Source of the DNA: Salmonella enterica subsp. diarizonae
GTDB lineage: Bacteria; Pseudomonadota; Gammaproteobacteria; Enterobacterales; Enterobacteriaceae
Reading direction: 5' to 3'
Length of the DNA: 64,000 nt
NCBI RefSeq assembly: GCF_008692785.1
Contig: NZ_VXJV01000003.1
Location: 248,001-312,000, forward strand
Shown here: piece after piece, positions 47,218-57,587 of the stretch
How the letters are laid out: each line of letters begins with the position of its first letter
Position numbering within the stretch: position 1 is the stretch's first letter
Position numbers and translations under genes: made by a program
Notes under the pieces: model-generated
Databases searched by the model: none
Told to the model about the DNA's origin: nothing
The model's input: only the letters and a program-made list of their open reading frames with translations

Positions 47218-48534
47218 ATGATATCGTTACGACATACAGCTTTAGGACTGGCGCTGAGTCTGGCATTTACGGGTCAGGCGTTGGCCGTCACCACTATTCC
47301 ATTCTGGCATTCAATGGAAGGGGAGTTAGGCAAAGAAGTTGATTCACTGGCGCAACGTTTCAACCAGGCCAATCCGGATTACAAAATCGTTCCGGTCTAT
47401 AAGGGGAACTATGAACAGAACCTGAGCGCCGGGATCGCGGCATTCCGTACTGGCAACGCGCCGGCAATATTGCAGGTTTATGAGGTTGGGACGGCGACCA
47501 TGATGGCCTCGAAAGCCATTAAGCCGGTTTATGAAGTGTTTAAAGACGCCGGTATTAACTTTGACGAGTCCCAGTTTGTACCGACCGTTGCAGGCTACTA
47601 CACCGATGCCAAAAGCGGGCATCTGCTCTCCCAGCCTTTTAACAGCTCTACCCCGGTGCTGTACTACAACAAAGACGCCTTTAAGAAAGCCGGTTTAGAT
47701 CCGGAGCAGCCGCCGAAAACCTGGCAGGAGCTGGCTGACTATACCGCGAAACTGAGAGCGGCAGGCATGAAATGCGGTTACGCCAGCGGCTGGCAAGGCT
47801 GGATCCAACTGGAAAACTTCAGCGCCTGGAATGGTCTCCCCTTCGCCAGTAAAAACAATGGGTTTGACGGTACAGATGCGGTGCTGGAGTTTAATCAGCC
47901 AGAGCAGGTGAAACATATCGCGCTGCTGGAAGAGATGAATAAGAAAGGCGACTTTAGCTACGTTGGGCGTAAGGACGAGTCTACTGAGAAGTTTTATAAC
48001 GGTGACTGCGCGATGACAACCGCGTCCTCCGGTTCGCTCGCCAATATCCGCCAGTATGCCAAATTCAACTATGGCGTGGGTATGATGCCGTACGACGCCG
48101 ATATCAAGGGCGCGCCGCAAAACGCCATTATCGGCGGAGCCAGCCTGTGGGTCATGCAGGGTAAAGATAAAGAAACCTATACCGGCGTCGCCAAATTCCT
48201 CGATTTCCTGGCAAAACCGGAAAACGCCGCTGAATGGCATCAAAAAACTGGCTACCTGCCGATTACCACCGCTGCCTACGAACTGACCCGCGAGCAGGGT
48301 TATTACGATAAAAATCCCGGTGCGGATATCGCCACTCGGCAGATGTTGAATAAGCCGCCGTTACCCTTCACCAAAGGGCTGCGTCTGGGCAATATGCCGC
48401 AGATTCGTACCATCGTGGACGAAGAGCTGGAAAGTGTCTGGACCGGGAAGAAAACCCCACAACAGGCGTTGGATACCGCGGTGGATCGCGGGAATCAGTT
48501 GCTGCGTCGTTTTGAGAAAGCGAGTAAATCGTAA
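47218..48534 (+). CDS. ugpB: sn-Glycerol-3-phosphate binding protein UgpB
   Basis: 438 residues. Signal peptide [20 protein letters not shown], cleaved after ALA; mature [19 protein letters not shown]. Periplasmic type II binding protein for glycerol-3-P and glycerophosphodiesters. First gene of ugpBAECQ; AGAGAGATAACCG precedes the ATG. Confidence 0.97.
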   Translation: MISLRHTALGLALSLAFTGQALAVTTIPFWHSMEGELGKEVDSLAQRFNQANPDYKIVPVYKGNYEQNLSAGIAAFRTGNAPAILQVYEVGTATMMASKAIKPVYEVFKDAGINFDESQFVPTVAGYYTDAKSGHLLSQPFNSSTPVLYYNKDAFKKAGLDPEQPPKTWQELADYTAKLRAAGMKCGYASGWQGWIQLENFSAWNGLPFASKNNGFDGTDAVLEFNQPEQVKHIALLEEMNKKGDFSYVGRKDESTEKFYNGDCAMTTASSGSLANIRQYAKFNYGVGMMPYDADIKGAPQNAIIGGASLWVMQGKDKETYTGVAKFLDFLAKPENAAEWHQKTGYLPITTAAYELTREQGYYDKNPGADIATRQMLNKPPLPFTKGLRLGNMPQIRTIVDEELESVWTGKKTPQQALDTAVDRGNQLLRRFEKASKS

Positions 48535-48544
48535 TGTGTGGCAT

Positions 48545-48612
48545 GCCCGGTGGCGCTGCGCTTACCGGGCCGACAAGACCATAGGCCGGGTCAGGCGAAG
48601 CCGCCACCCGGC
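48545..48612. repeat. BIME between ugpB and ugpA
   Basis: Two REP-like palindromes: GCCCGGTGGCG...CTTACCGGGC (48545-48570) and GCCGGGTCAGGCG...CCACCCGGC (48585-48612). Same position as the REP of the E. coli ugp operon; probably protects the abundant ugpB message. Confidence 0.8.
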
Positions 48613-48634
48613 GCTGTTCAGGAAAAACACCTTC

Positions 48635-49522
48635 ATGTCATCATCCCGTCCGGTGTTCCGCTCGCACTGGCTGCCGTATTTACTGGTTGCCCCGCAGTTG
48701 GTTATCACCGTTATTTTCTTTATCTGGCCTGCGGGCGAAGCGCTGTGGTATTCGCTGCAAAGCGTCGATCCGTTTGGTTTTTCCAGCCAATTTGTCGGGC
48801 TGGAGAATTTCGTCGCGCTTTTTCACGACAGTTATTATCTCGACGCCTTCTGGACGACGATTAAATTCAGCGCGCTGGTCACGTTTAGCGGCCTGCTGGT
48901 CTCGCTGTTTTTCGCTGCCCTGGTGGATTACGTGGTCCGCGGCAGCCGTTTTTATCAGACGCTGATGTTGCTGCCTTATGCTGTCGCGCCCGCCGTCGCC
49001 GCCGTATTGTGGATTTTCCTGTTTAACCCGGGGCGGGGATTAATCACCCATTTCCTCGGCGAATTCGGCTATGACTGGAACCACGCGCAAAACAGCGGTC
49101 AGGCGATGTTCCTGGTGGTATTTGCATCAGTCTGGAAGCAGATTAGTTACAACTTTTTATTCTTCTTTGCCGCGCTGCAATCCATTCCCCGCTCGCTGGT
49201 GGAAGCGGCGGCCATTGACGGCGCCGGGCCGATTCGTCGTTTCTTCCGGCTTTCTTTGCCGCTTATCGCGCCGGTCAGTTTCTTCCTGTTGGTGGTCAAC
49301 CTGGTGTATGCCTTTTTCGACACCTTCCCGGTGATCGACGCCGCGACCGCCGGCGGGCCGGTACAGGCCACCACGACGCTGATTTATAAGATCTATCGCG
49401 AAGGGTTTACCGGCCTGGATCTCTCGGCGTCCGCCGCGCAGTCGGTGGTGTTGATGTTCCTCGTCATCATTCTGACGGTGGTGCAGTTCCGCTATGTGGA
49501 AAGTAAGGTGCGTTACCAATGA
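48635..49522 (+). CDS. ugpA: Glycerol-3-phosphate permease UgpA
   Basis: 295 residues from ATG 48635 ([21 protein letters not shown]), the E. coli length. Six helices and the EAA loop [20 protein letters not shown] at about residues 190-209. Overlaps ugpE by 4 bp. Confidence 0.96.
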   Translation: MSSSRPVFRSHWLPYLLVAPQLVITVIFFIWPAGEALWYSLQSVDPFGFSSQFVGLENFVALFHDSYYLDAFWTTIKFSALVTFSGLLVSLFFAALVDYVVRGSRFYQTLMLLPYAVAPAVAAVLWIFLFNPGRGLITHFLGEFGYDWNHAQNSGQAMFLVVFASVWKQISYNFLFFFAALQSIPRSLVEAAAIDGAGPIRRFFRLSLPLIAPVSFFLLVVNLVYAFFDTFPVIDAATAGGPVQATTTLIYKIYREGFTGLDLSASAAQSVVLMFLVIILTVVQFRYVESKVRYQ

Positions 49523-50364
49523 TAGAGAATCGTCGCGGGCTGACAATATTCAGCCATACCATGCTGATTCTGGGGATCGCGGTCATTTTGTTTCCGCTGT
49601 ATGTCGCGTTTGTCGCGGCGACGCTGGACGACCGCGCGGTGTTTGAGACGCCGATGACGCTGCTTCCCGGTACGCAGTTACTGGAGAATATCAAAACTAT
49701 TTGGGTCAACGGCGTCGGTGTTAATAGCGCGCCGTTCTGGCTGATGATGCTTAACAGTTTCATTATGGCGTTCAGCATTACGGTAGGCAAAATCACGGTG
49801 TCTATGCTTTCCGCATTCGCCATCGTCTGGTTTCGTTTTCCCCTGCGTAACCTGTTCTTCTGGATGATTTTTATCACCCTGATGCTGCCGGTTGAAGTGC
49901 GTATCTTTCCGACGGTGGAAGTTATCGCCAACCTGAAAATGCTCGACAGCTATGCCGGTCTGACGCTACCGCTGATGGCGTCCGCCACCGCCACCTTTCT
50001 GTTTCGTCAGTTCTTCATGACGCTTCCGGATGAACTGGTGGAGGCGGCCCGTATTGACGGCGCGTCGCCGATGCGCTTTTTCCGCGACATCGTGTTGCCG
50101 CTGTCGAAAACCAACCTGGCGGCGTTATTCGTCATCACCTTTATCTACGGCTGGAACCAGTATCTGTGGCCGCTGTTGATTATCACCGACGTGAATCTTG
50201 GCACTGCCGTAGCGGGTATCAAAGGGATGATCGCCACCGGCGAAGGCACCACGCAATGGAACCAGGTGATGGCCGCGATGCTGCTGACTCTGATTCCCCC
50301 GGTCGTAATTGTGTTAGCCATGCAACGGGCGTTTGTGCGTGGTTTAGTGGACAGTGAGAAGTAG
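49519..50364 (+). CDS. ugpE: Glycerol-3-phosphate permease UgpE
   Basis: 281 residues, six helices and EAA loop [20 protein letters not shown]. Second membrane subunit of the Ugp importer. Its stop codon touches a 268-bp palindromic insertion that separates it from ugpC, whereas the two genes are nearly adjacent in E. coli as I recall. Confidence 0.96.
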   Translation: MIENRRGLTIFSHTMLILGIAVILFPLYVAFVAATLDDRAVFETPMTLLPGTQLLENIKTIWVNGVGVNSAPFWLMMLNSFIMAFSITVGKITVSMLSAFAIVWFRFPLRNLFFWMIFITLMLPVEVRIFPTVEVIANLKMLDSYAGLTLPLMASATATFLFRQFFMTLPDELVEAARIDGASPMRFFRDIVLPLSKTNLAALFVITFIYGWNQYLWPLLIITDVNLGTAVAGIKGMIATGEGTTQWNQVMAAMLLTLIPPVVIVLAMQRAFVRGLVDSEK

Positions 50365-50630
50365 GTTGTATCCCTTGATTATTCGTGACGTCGACGCTGA
50401 GCCGAAATCGCGTAATCAAGGCGGAGGATGATGGACATAGTGGGCCTATGTCCAAATCCGACAACGCAGAGTACGCGATTTCGGCACGCGTCCCACAGGG
50501 TTGGGGCTATTTTTGCCCAGTGCCGTGTTACTCGCGTCTAATTTGGGCCCACCAAACTTCGTCGCTCGTGCCTTGCCCTGGGCAAAAATAGCCGCCAGCG
50601 ACGTTCATGAATAATCAGGGGATGCAACCT
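50363..50630. mobile_element. MITE-like palindromic element in the ugp operon
   Basis: 268 bp with terminal inverted repeats. Left AGGTTGTATCCCTTGATTAT (from 50363); right end, read inward on the minus strand from 50630, AGGTTGCATCCCCTGATTAT: 18 of 20 match. Inside are three more perfect stems: GCCGAAATCGCGTA (50401-50414) with its complement at 50472-50485; GGACATAG/CTATGTCC (50433-50453); and GGCTATTTTTGCCCAG (50505-50520) with its complement at 50578-50593. No ORF of note. Non-autonomous, folded as nested hairpins. Family not recognised. Confidence 0.75.
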
Positions 50631-50632
50631 CT

Positions 50633-51703
50633 ATGGCTGGTTTAAAACTACAGGCAGTAACCAAAAGCTGGGACGGCAAAACCCAGGTCATTCAACCGTT
50701 AACGCTGGACGTGGCGGATGGCGAATTTATCGTGATGGTCGGGCCGTCCGGCTGCGGCAAATCAACGTTGTTGCGGATGGTGGCCGGTCTGGAACGCGTG
50801 ACCAGCGGCGATATCTGGATTGATCGCAAACGGGTCACCGAGATGGAGCCCAAAGATCGCGGCATCGCGATGGTATTTCAGAACTATGCTCTCTATCCCC
50901 ATATGAGCGTAGAGGAGAACATGGCGTGGGGGCTGAAAATTCGCGGTATGAGCAAAGCGCATATTGAAGAACGTGTGCGGGAGGCTGCGCGCATTCTGGA
51001 GCTGGACGGCCTGCTTAAACGCCGTCCACGCGAGCTTTCCGGCGGTCAACGGCAGCGCGTGGCAATGGGGCGCGCGATCGTCCGCGAGCCGGCAGTCTTC
51101 TTATTCGACGAACCGCTCTCTAACCTCGACGCCAAGCTGCGCGTGCAGATGCGTCTGGAGTTACAACATCTGCATCGTCGCCTTCGTACCACCTCGCTCT
51201 ATGTTACTCACGATCAGGTAGAGGCGATGACGCTGGCCCAGCGGGTGATGGTGATGAATAAAGGCGTCGCAGAACAGATTGGCACGCCGGTAGAGGTGTA
51301 TGAAAAACCAGCCAGTCGCTTCGTGGCGAGCTTTATCGGCAGCCCGGCGATGAATCTGTTGGACGGCGTTATCAGCGCTTCCGGCGACCGTTTCGAATTG
51401 CCTGGCGGTCTGGCGTTGCCGATAGGTGCGGACTATCGGGGTCATGCCGGACGTAACATGACGCTGGGTATCCGCCCGGAGCATATTGCGTTAAGCTCGC
51501 AGGCGGAAGGCGGCGTGCCGCTAACGGTAGACACGCTGGAGATTCTGGGCGCGGATAATCTGGCGCATGGGCGCTGGGGCGATCAGAAACTGGTGGTGCG
51601 GTTGGCGCATCAGCAGCGCCCGGCGGCGGGCAGTACGCTATGGCTGCATCTGCCGGAACATCAGCGGCATCTTTTTGATGGCGAAACAGGACAACGTGTA
51701 TGA
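50633..51703 (+). CDS. ugpC: Glycerol-3-phosphate importer ATPase UgpC
   Basis: 356 residues. Walker [10 protein letters not shown], signature LSGGQRQR, Walker [13 protein letters not shown] and a C-terminal OB-like regulatory domain (about 235-356). Energises UgpAE. The ATG lies 3 bp after the palindromic element, and its Shine-Dalgarno region is drawn from the element end (GGGGATGCAACCT), which is weak. Overlaps ugpQ by 4 bp. Confidence 0.96.
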   Translation: MAGLKLQAVTKSWDGKTQVIQPLTLDVADGEFIVMVGPSGCGKSTLLRMVAGLERVTSGDIWIDRKRVTEMEPKDRGIAMVFQNYALYPHMSVEENMAWGLKIRGMSKAHIEERVREAARILELDGLLKRRPRELSGGQRQRVAMGRAIVREPAVFLFDEPLSNLDAKLRVQMRLELQHLHRRLRTTSLYVTHDQVEAMTLAQRVMVMNKGVAEQIGTPVEVYEKPASRFVASFIGSPAMNLLDGVISASGDRFELPGGLALPIGADYRGHAGRNMTLGIRPEHIALSSQAEGGVPLTVDTLEILGADNLAHGRWGDQKLVVRLAHQQRPAAGSTLWLHLPEHQRHLFDGETGQRV

Positions 51704-52440
51704 GTAACTGGCCTTATCCCCACATTGTCGCCCATCGCGGCGGCGGTAAACTGGCGCCGGAAAACACTCTGGCGGCGATTGACGTGGGCGCGCGATACGG
51801 GCACACCATGATTGAGTTTGATGCCAGGCTGTCGAAAGACGGCGAAATTTTCCTGCTGCACGACGATAACCTGGAGCGCACCAGCAACGGTTGGGGTGTG
51901 GCGGGCGAGTTGAACTGGCAGGATTTATTGCGTGTGGACGCTGGCGGTTGGTTTAGCGGCGAATTTAAAGGCGAGCCGCTACCGTTGCTCTCGCAGGTGG
52001 CGGAGCGCTGCCGTAAACACGGCATGATGGCGAATATTGAGATCAAACCGACAACGGGGAGCGGAAGGCTAACAGGACGCGTCGTGGCGTTGGCCGCCCG
52101 CGAACTGTGGGCCGGGATGACGCCGCCGCTGCTTTCTTCCTTTGAGATAGAGGCGCTGGAAGCGGCGCAGGCAGCGGCGCCCGAGCTGCCGCGCGGGTTA
52201 CTGCTGGATAAATGGCGTGCAGACTGGCGTGAACTGACGACCCGTCTGGGCTGTGTTTCCCTCCATCTCAACCATAAATTACTCGATGAGACGCGAGTGC
52301 AAGAAATTAAGGCCGCGGGTCTGCGGATTCTGGTGTATACCGTCAATCAGCCCCAGCGGGCGGCAGAGCTACTGCGCTGGGGCGTGGATTGTATCTGCAC
52401 CGATCGTATTGATGACATCGGCCCTCACTTTCAGTTTTAA
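51700..52440 (+). CDS. ugpQ: Glycerophosphodiester phosphodiesterase UgpQ
   Basis: 246 residues, GDPD TIM barrel: [16 protein letters not shown] (HR and PEN motifs), [18 protein letters not shown] (metal ligands) and ANIEIKP. Cytosolic enzyme hydrolysing glycerophosphodiesters to glycerol-3-P and alcohol. Last gene of ugp; overlaps the convergent yhhA stop by 4 bp. Confidence 0.96.
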   Translation: MSNWPYPHIVAHRGGGKLAPENTLAAIDVGARYGHTMIEFDARLSKDGEIFLLHDDNLERTSNGWGVAGELNWQDLLRVDAGGWFSGEFKGEPLPLLSQVAERCRKHGMMANIEIKPTTGSGRLTGRVVALAARELWAGMTPPLLSSFEIEALEAAQAAAPELPRGLLLDKWRADWRELTTRLGCVSLHLNHKLLDETRVQEIKAAGLRILVYTVNQPQRAAELLRWGVDCICTDRIDDIGPHFQF

Positions 52441-52853
52441 GGGCTGATGGTTTTCAGCGGGATGTCAGGCTGCGGCGTCCCGCTGTCCTGCTGCAACATT
52501 GGCTGGGAATGGTTTAGCATCCGGTCCGGATTTCCGCTGCCGCTGAGCATTCCGCCCTCCGTATTGGGCAGCGTTTGCTGACCGAGCATACCGTTGCCCG
52601 GCTGTCCCTGCTGAACCCGCTGCGTATTAGCATTCAACTGCGACTGTAGATTTTGCTGCTGGCTGCGCGCCTGCGTTTGCAGCTGTTGTTTCAACATACC
52701 CTGCTGCTGAATCTGCTGCGTTTGCATCTGCGTCTGCATACGCTGCTGGCTTGGGATCTGATAACCTGGCTGATGAGGATTATTCAGTGTATTAATTGGC
52801 TGGGCCAATACCGCAAATGGTAACAAAGCCGTAATAAGTAGTAAGCGTTTCAT
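52437..52853 (-). CDS. yhhA: DUF2756 secreted Gln-rich protein YhhA
   Basis: 138 residues. Signal peptide [17 protein letters not shown], then a Gln-rich coiled-coil-like stretch (about residues 35-85, many QQ and QTQ) and a Pro/Gly-rich tail. Matches YhhA; periplasmic, function unknown. Divergent from ggt. Confidence 0.88.
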   Translation of the reverse strand: MKRLLLITALLPFAVLAQPINTLNNPHQPGYQIPSQQRMQTQMQTQQIQQQGMLKQQLQTQARSQQQNLQSQLNANTQRVQQGQPGNGMLGQQTLPNTEGGMLSGSGNPDRMLNHSQPMLQQDSGTPQPDIPLKTISP

Positions 52854-52978
52854 TGTCGTCTCCTCCCGATGAGGCCTCTTTTTAAGTGTACCTCTATTTC
52901 GCCATGATGATGATTTTTTAAGCGTTGTGGACCAGGATTAAACGGGACATACACCCCTTTATCTGGAGAAAAACAACG

Positions 52979-54721
52979 ATGAAACCAACGTTTATGCGCT
53001 GGGTGGCGATCGCCGCTCTGCTGACCGGGGGGACGTTTAGCGCGGTGGCCAATCCTCCCGTCGCGCCGCCAGTCTCCTATGGTGTTGAAGAAGATGTCTT
53101 TCATCCTGTGCGGGCTACGCAGGGGATGGTGGCGTCCGTGGATGCAATGGCGACACAGGTTGGCATGGATATCTTAAAGCAGGGCGGTAATGCCGTAGAT
53201 GCCGCTGTCGCCGTGGGCTATGCGCTGGCGGTCACGCATCCGCAAGCCGGGAATTTGGGCGGCGGGGGATTTATGCTGTTGCGCACTAAAGATGGCGCTA
53301 CTACGGCGATCGATTTTCGTGAAATGGCACCTGCTGGCGCCACGCGCGATATGTTCCTTGATGAACAGGGCAACCCGGACAGTAAAAAATCGCTGACGTC
53401 GCCTCTCGCATCCGGTACGCCTGGCACCGTCGCGGGACTCTCGTTGGCGCTGGAAAAGTACGGCTCCCTGCCGCTCAACAGCGTGGTGCGTCCGGCCATT
53501 AAACTGGCGCAAGAGGGATTTATTGTTAACGATGCGCTGGCTGACGATCTCAAAACCTACGGCAGTGAAGTGCTCCCTCATCATGAGAACAGTAAAGCAA
53601 TTTTCTGGAAAGACGGCGAGCCGCTAAAGAAGGGAGACAAACTGGTACAACAGGACCTGGCGAACAGTCTGACAATGATTGCGGAAAATGGTCCGGATGC
53701 CTTCTATAAAGGCGAGATTGCCCGCCAGATAGCCCAGCAGATGCAGCAAAACGGCGGACTGATTACCACAGACGATCTGGCGGCCTATCAGGCGGTAGAA
53801 CGAACGCCTGTTAGCGGCGAGTATCGTGGGTATCAGATTTTCTCTATGCCGCCGCCGTCTTCCGGTGGAATTCATATCGTCCAGATCCTGAATATCCTCG
53901 AAAATTTCGATATGAATAAATATGGATTCGGCAGCGCGGACGCTATACAAATAATGGCGGAGGCAGAGAAATATGCCTATGCCGACCGTTCGGAATATTT
54001 AGGCGATCCGGATTTTGTTAACGTACCGTGGCAGGCGTTAACCAGCAAAACGTATGCAAAATCTATTGCTGGACAGATAGATATTAATAAAGCAAAACCG
54101 TCGAGTGAAATTCGCCCTGGCAAACTGGCCCCGTATGAAAGCGATCAGACGACGCATTTCTCAGTGGTGGATAAAGACGGCAATGCTGTGGCGGTGACCT
54201 ATACCCTGAATACCACCTTCGGTACAGGAATTGTGGCGGGAAATACCGGTATTTTGCTAAATAATCAAATGGATGATTTTTCCGCTAAACCTGGTGTACC
54301 CAATGTTTATGGCCTGGTGGGCGGTGAGGCGAATGCGGTCGGACCGAAAAAACGTCCGCTGTCGTCGATGTCGCCCACTATCGTCGTTAAAGATGGCAAA
54401 ACCTGGCTGGTGACCGGCAGTCCTGGCGGTAGCCGTATTATTACTACCGTACTGCAAATGGTGGTCAATACTATTGATTTTGGCATGAATGTCGCGGAAG
54501 CGACCAACGCGCCGCGTTTCCATCATCAATGGTTGCCGGATGAACTGCGGGTAGAAAAAGGCTTCAGCCCCGATACGCTGAAGTTGCTGGAACAGAAAGG
54601 GCAGAAAGTCGCGCTGAAAGAAGCGATGGGAAGCACCCAAAGTATAATGGTTGGACCGGATGGCGAACTGTACGGTGCGTCCGACCCGCGTTCGGTGGAT
54701 GATTTAACGGCGGGATATTAA
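52979..54721 (+). CDS. ggt: Gamma-glutamyltranspeptidase
   Basis: 580 residues from ATG 52979 (MKPTFMRWVAIAALLTGG), E. coli length. Signal peptide ends near SAVA. Ntn-hydrolase proenzyme: the TTHFSVVDKDGNAVAVTYTLN motif contains the nucleophile Thr at the autocleavage site, and GSPGGSRI is the oxyanion/ligand loop. Periplasmic hydrolysis and transfer of gamma-glutamyl groups from glutathione. Confidence 0.97.
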   Translation: MKPTFMRWVAIAALLTGGTFSAVANPPVAPPVSYGVEEDVFHPVRATQGMVASVDAMATQVGMDILKQGGNAVDAAVAVGYALAVTHPQAGNLGGGGFMLLRTKDGATTAIDFREMAPAGATRDMFLDEQGNPDSKKSLTSPLASGTPGTVAGLSLALEKYGSLPLNSVVRPAIKLAQEGFIVNDALADDLKTYGSEVLPHHENSKAIFWKDGEPLKKGDKLVQQDLANSLTMIAENGPDAFYKGEIARQIAQQMQQNGGLITTDDLAAYQAVERTPVSGEYRGYQIFSMPPPSSGGIHIVQILNILENFDMNKYGFGSADAIQIMAEAEKYAYADRSEYLGDPDFVNVPWQALTSKTYAKSIAGQIDINKAKPSSEIRPGKLAPYESDQTTHFSVVDKDGNAVAVTYTLNTTFGTGIVAGNTGILLNNQMDDFSAKPGVPNVYGLVGGEANAVGPKKRPLSSMSPTIVVKDGKTWLVTGSPGGSRIITTVLQMVVNTIDFGMNVAEATNAPRFHHQWLPDELRVEKGFSPDTLKLLEQKGQKVALKEAMGSTQSIMVGPDGELYGASDPRSVDDLTAGY

Positions 54722-54727
54722 GGGAAT

Positions 54728-54750
54728 GACCCGGCGTATGCCGCCGGGTC
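54728..54750. terminator. ggt/phosphotriesterase convergent hairpin
   Basis: GACCCGGC (54728-54735) pairs perfectly with GCCGGGTC (54743-54750). T-run is absent on both sides, so efficiency is uncertain, but it sits just between convergent stops. Confidence 0.5.
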
Positions 54751-54759
54751 TGAAACAAT

Positions 54760-55794
54760 TCAGGCGGTAAGCAGGCGCGCCGGATTATCGATACACAGTT
54801 TACGTAATGTGGCGCCGTCAATGCCCCGCTCGGCCAGATAGGCCAGGAAAACATTGGGCACAAAGCCCCAGCCGTTACCGCCATTTTTTGCCCACATCTG
54901 TTTCAGGAACACATCGTGACTGAGCACGAGCTGGTCGGCGTAACCAAGCTCAATAAGATGGGCGACGGCATCCGCGGTCTCCTGTACGCCAGGCGCAACG
55001 CCCTCGTTGGGGAAGGTGATATCGAGCCCAATCATATCGAACTCCAGCCACACGCCCCGATCCAACAGGCTCCGCTGATAGGACACGTCCTTACCGGAAG
55101 GATCGGAATGGGCAAGCGACACTTTGCCAGGGGCGACTTTCATCTCATCAAGGACAATCGCCAGCACCTCCTCGCCTCGTCTGAGCCAACCCGGCATATG
55201 AATATTCATCGCCACCTGCGGGTTATTGTTTTGCGCCAGCGACGCCGCGCGCAGGCTATTACGCTCTGCGTCGGTAAAGGCTGGCGAGACGCCGATTTCG
55301 CCAATCATTCCGGCACGGATATCGGTATCGCCAATTCCCTGATTCAGTTCTTTGTCGATGCGCGCCGCCAGTTTATCAATCGGTTGGTGAATGCGGCTAC
55401 TTTCGAATTTTTCCAGATAAGGCCCGGATGAGGCCACAATGTTAAGGCCAGTTTGCAGCGCCACGTCCCGCAGCGCTTGCGCATCGCGTCCGATAGATTC
55501 GGAACCCGTGGCGTCAACAATCGTCCTGCCGCCCAGCGCCATAAAATTGTTCACTTCAAAAATCACATCTTGAATAGGCTTTTTATCCATATTATCGGCG
55601 CAACAGTAGGGGTCATGTTTAAGTCCCCACTGTAATTCCGCGCTCACTTTTTTGCCGACTAATTGTTCTGAGAAGGCATAACAGGGTTTATCCACGACGG
55701 AAGAGAGATCGTTAAACAGATGCTCATGCGGGAGCGTAAGTCCCATGTCGGCCTGCGCAATCGGGCCTGTTACGGTTTGCAGATAACCTTTCAT
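54760..55794 (-). CDS. Phosphotriesterase-family hydrolase
   Basis: 344 residues, amidohydrolase TIM barrel. Metal ligands HxH (LPHEHLF, His23 and His25), AGMIGEIG with the acidic ligand, HMPGW and HSDPSG histidines, and LSHDVF aspartate. Family includes E. coli Php and lactonases; true substrate may be a sugar lactone or phosphoester. Overlaps the transporter stop by 4 bp; last gene of a four-gene operon. Confidence 0.85.
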   Translation of the reverse strand: MKGYLQTVTGPIAQADMGLTLPHEHLFNDLSSVVDKPCYAFSEQLVGKKVSAELQWGLKHDPYCCADNMDKKPIQDVIFEVNNFMALGGRTIVDATGSESIGRDAQALRDVALQTGLNIVASSGPYLEKFESSRIHQPIDKLAARIDKELNQGIGDTDIRAGMIGEIGVSPAFTDAERNSLRAASLAQNNNPQVAMNIHMPGWLRRGEEVLAIVLDEMKVAPGKVSLAHSDPSGKDVSYQRSLLDRGVWLEFDMIGLDITFPNEGVAPGVQETADAVAHLIELGYADQLVLSHDVFLKQMWAKNGGNGWGFVPNVFLAYLAERGIDGATLRKLCIDNPARLLTA

Positions 55795-56762
55795 CCTGAG
55801 ACCTCCATCTTATTGACGGCTTTCGATGCTCTGTATTCCGGAATGGTGGTGACAATCGCACCGACCAAAGCAAACAGAGTGCCGATAATGGTGACTAAAT
55901 AAACGGTATTACCTAATGAAGGAATTAATTTATCAATCAATACAGACCCCAGTAACTGACCCGCCGTGGACGCGACGCCTAACATTAACAGCCCCAGACC
56001 CCGGACCAGGATCGCCATCAGGCCGATGGACATCAGCCCCAGCGGGCCGCCGAGATACATCCACCAGACGTCCGGCAACTGGACGCTGACATGCCCTGAC
56101 GCGACGCGAATCGCCAGCGCTGCGCCAAGCACGCAAAAGCCGACAATAAAATTCCAGGTAATGGAGACAAGCATTGAGCCGGTGGCTTCCGCCACTTTGG
56201 CGTTACCAGCGGGCTGCCAGCCTGCCAGCAGCCCCGCCAGAAATGGCAGGATGGCCAGCAAAATAAAAGAGGTTGAGTGCCACTGCGGAGAGACGACAAA
56301 TATCGTGGCGATAACGGCAAAAAGCGCGCCGGTGATACGCCAGGGCGTAAAAAGCTTTTTCTCATCCACGCCGATACCAAAGCGATCGCAAAGCAGACCG
56401 GAGAGCAACAAGGCCGAAATTAATGCGGTCTGAAAGGTGGCTACGCCAAGCGCGCTGGCGGAAGCGCCTTCGGAAAATACCACCATTGCGCCGCACAGAC
56501 CAGCAAACCAGTTCCACAGAGGTACTTTTTTATTTTTAATCAGCGAAGGGATCGCGGCAAATTGCTGGCGCGTCTCCTTGCGGGCCATAATAATAAAAAA
56601 CATCACCACCAGACCGCTGGCAAAAGAGATGACCGCACACGCATTGCCATCCTGTAACCAGTGTCCAAGCTGACCGTTAACCGCTGATTGCATAGGCGAA
56701 AGCATACCCGCGAGAATAGTGGCAATCATCAGCAAGGGAGTTGAGTACTTATTTTTTTTCAT
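55791..56762 (-). CDS. YdcZ/DMT-type membrane transporter (DUF606 tandem)
   Basis: 323 residues with about ten hydrophobic helices in two similar halves (QSAVNGQLGHWL in the first, TAGQLLGSVLIDKL in the second), as in fused DUF606/YdcZ proteins of the drug/metabolite transporter superfamily. Inner membrane. Probably moves the substrate or product of the neighbouring phosphotriesterase and ribokinase. Confidence 0.8.
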   Translation of the reverse strand: MKKNKYSTPLLMIATILAGMLSPMQSAVNGQLGHWLQDGNACAVISFASGLVVMFFIIMARKETRQQFAAIPSLIKNKKVPLWNWFAGLCGAMVVFSEGASASALGVATFQTALISALLLSGLLCDRFGIGVDEKKLFTPWRITGALFAVIATIFVVSPQWHSTSFILLAILPFLAGLLAGWQPAGNAKVAEATGSMLVSITWNFIVGFCVLGAALAIRVASGHVSVQLPDVWWMYLGGPLGLMSIGLMAILVRGLGLLMLGVASTAGQLLGSVLIDKLIPSLGNTVYLVTIIGTLFALVGAIVTTIPEYRASKAVNKMEVSG

Positions 56763-56813
56763 ACATCAATCCTTTTATTTAGCAAAGGAGTAACCCGCGT
56801 TACTCCCGTATTG

Positions 56814-57575
56814 TTATCGTTTGGCGATAAATTTAAGCGTGTTGACCCACAGGTCGGTGTAAAACGGCCATGCCATAAATTGCTGTGTTCCCCAGTGCGG
56901 CGCGCAGTCGCTCATAAAGCAAGCGGTTTTCCCGTGGTGATATTCGCCGAAGACCAGTAAGGGGTCGTTATTGATGGTTAACACCACGGCGGTATTTTCT
57001 TTCGCGACAGCCTGGTTATATCCCAGAAAAGGAGGATAATCAGAAAAGCCTTTAATAACCGGGTGTTCAGGGTTTTCAACCTGAGCATAGACGCCCTCCG
57101 GTTTTTCAACGCGATCGTCGCCATCAGGCATCACTACCGGTAGTACCTCGGCCAGCGTCGTATTTTTATAATTTGCTTTTGCTTCAATTCCCATAAAGGA
57201 AAGGTAGCCGCCAATCATCAATAATCCGCCGCCGTTACGAACATACTCTTTGATTAACTCAAGGGCATTTGGTTTTATTCTTAGCTGATAGAAAGTGTCG
57301 TTTTGTAATAAAAAAGTGTTACTGCCGATGTCGCTGATCACGATAACGTCATAACGATTTAAATCGTCCACGCTTTCTGGAAAAGCGATTTGTACCGTAT
57401 GTGCGGGCATATAGTCGACAGAAACACCTCCTTTTTTTAAACACGCCAGTAGCCAGGTGGCACCTTCTTCATATTTACTTGAGGTAAAGCTGTCATATCC
57501 TTTTGAATGGATCATATGGATATGCCAGGATTCTCCAATAAAGAGCACCTTTAACGTTGTGTTGGCATTATTCAT
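56814..57575 (-). CDS. Glutamine-amidotransferase-like protein (GATase1-like)
   Basis: 253 residues, class I glutamine-amidotransferase-like fold (PF07090 type): VLFIGESWHIHMIHSKG at the start, YDVIVISDIGSNTFLL, GGGLLMIGGYLSF at the nucleophile-elbow position where Cys of true GATases is replaced by Gly/Met, and GKTACFMSDCAPHWG. Lack of the catalytic Cys suggests a binding or non-amidotransferase role. 12 bp after the DeoR-ribokinase gene. Confidence 0.78.
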   Translation of the reverse strand: MNNANTTLKVLFIGESWHIHMIHSKGYDSFTSSKYEEGATWLLACLKKGGVSVDYMPAHTVQIAFPESVDDLNRYDVIVISDIGSNTFLLQNDTFYQLRIKPNALELIKEYVRNGGGLLMIGGYLSFMGIEAKANYKNTTLAEVLPVVMPDGDDRVEKPEGVYAQVENPEHPVIKGFSDYPPFLGYNQAVAKENTAVVLTINNDPLLVFGEYHHGKTACFMSDCAPHWGTQQFMAWPFYTDLWVNTLKFIAKR

Positions 57576-57587
57576 TATTTACTCCTT

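Noticed and set aside
50363-50630. ERIC or REP identity for the ugp insertion
   Set aside because: It lacks the ERIC core and REP palindromes; ends and internal stems are different.
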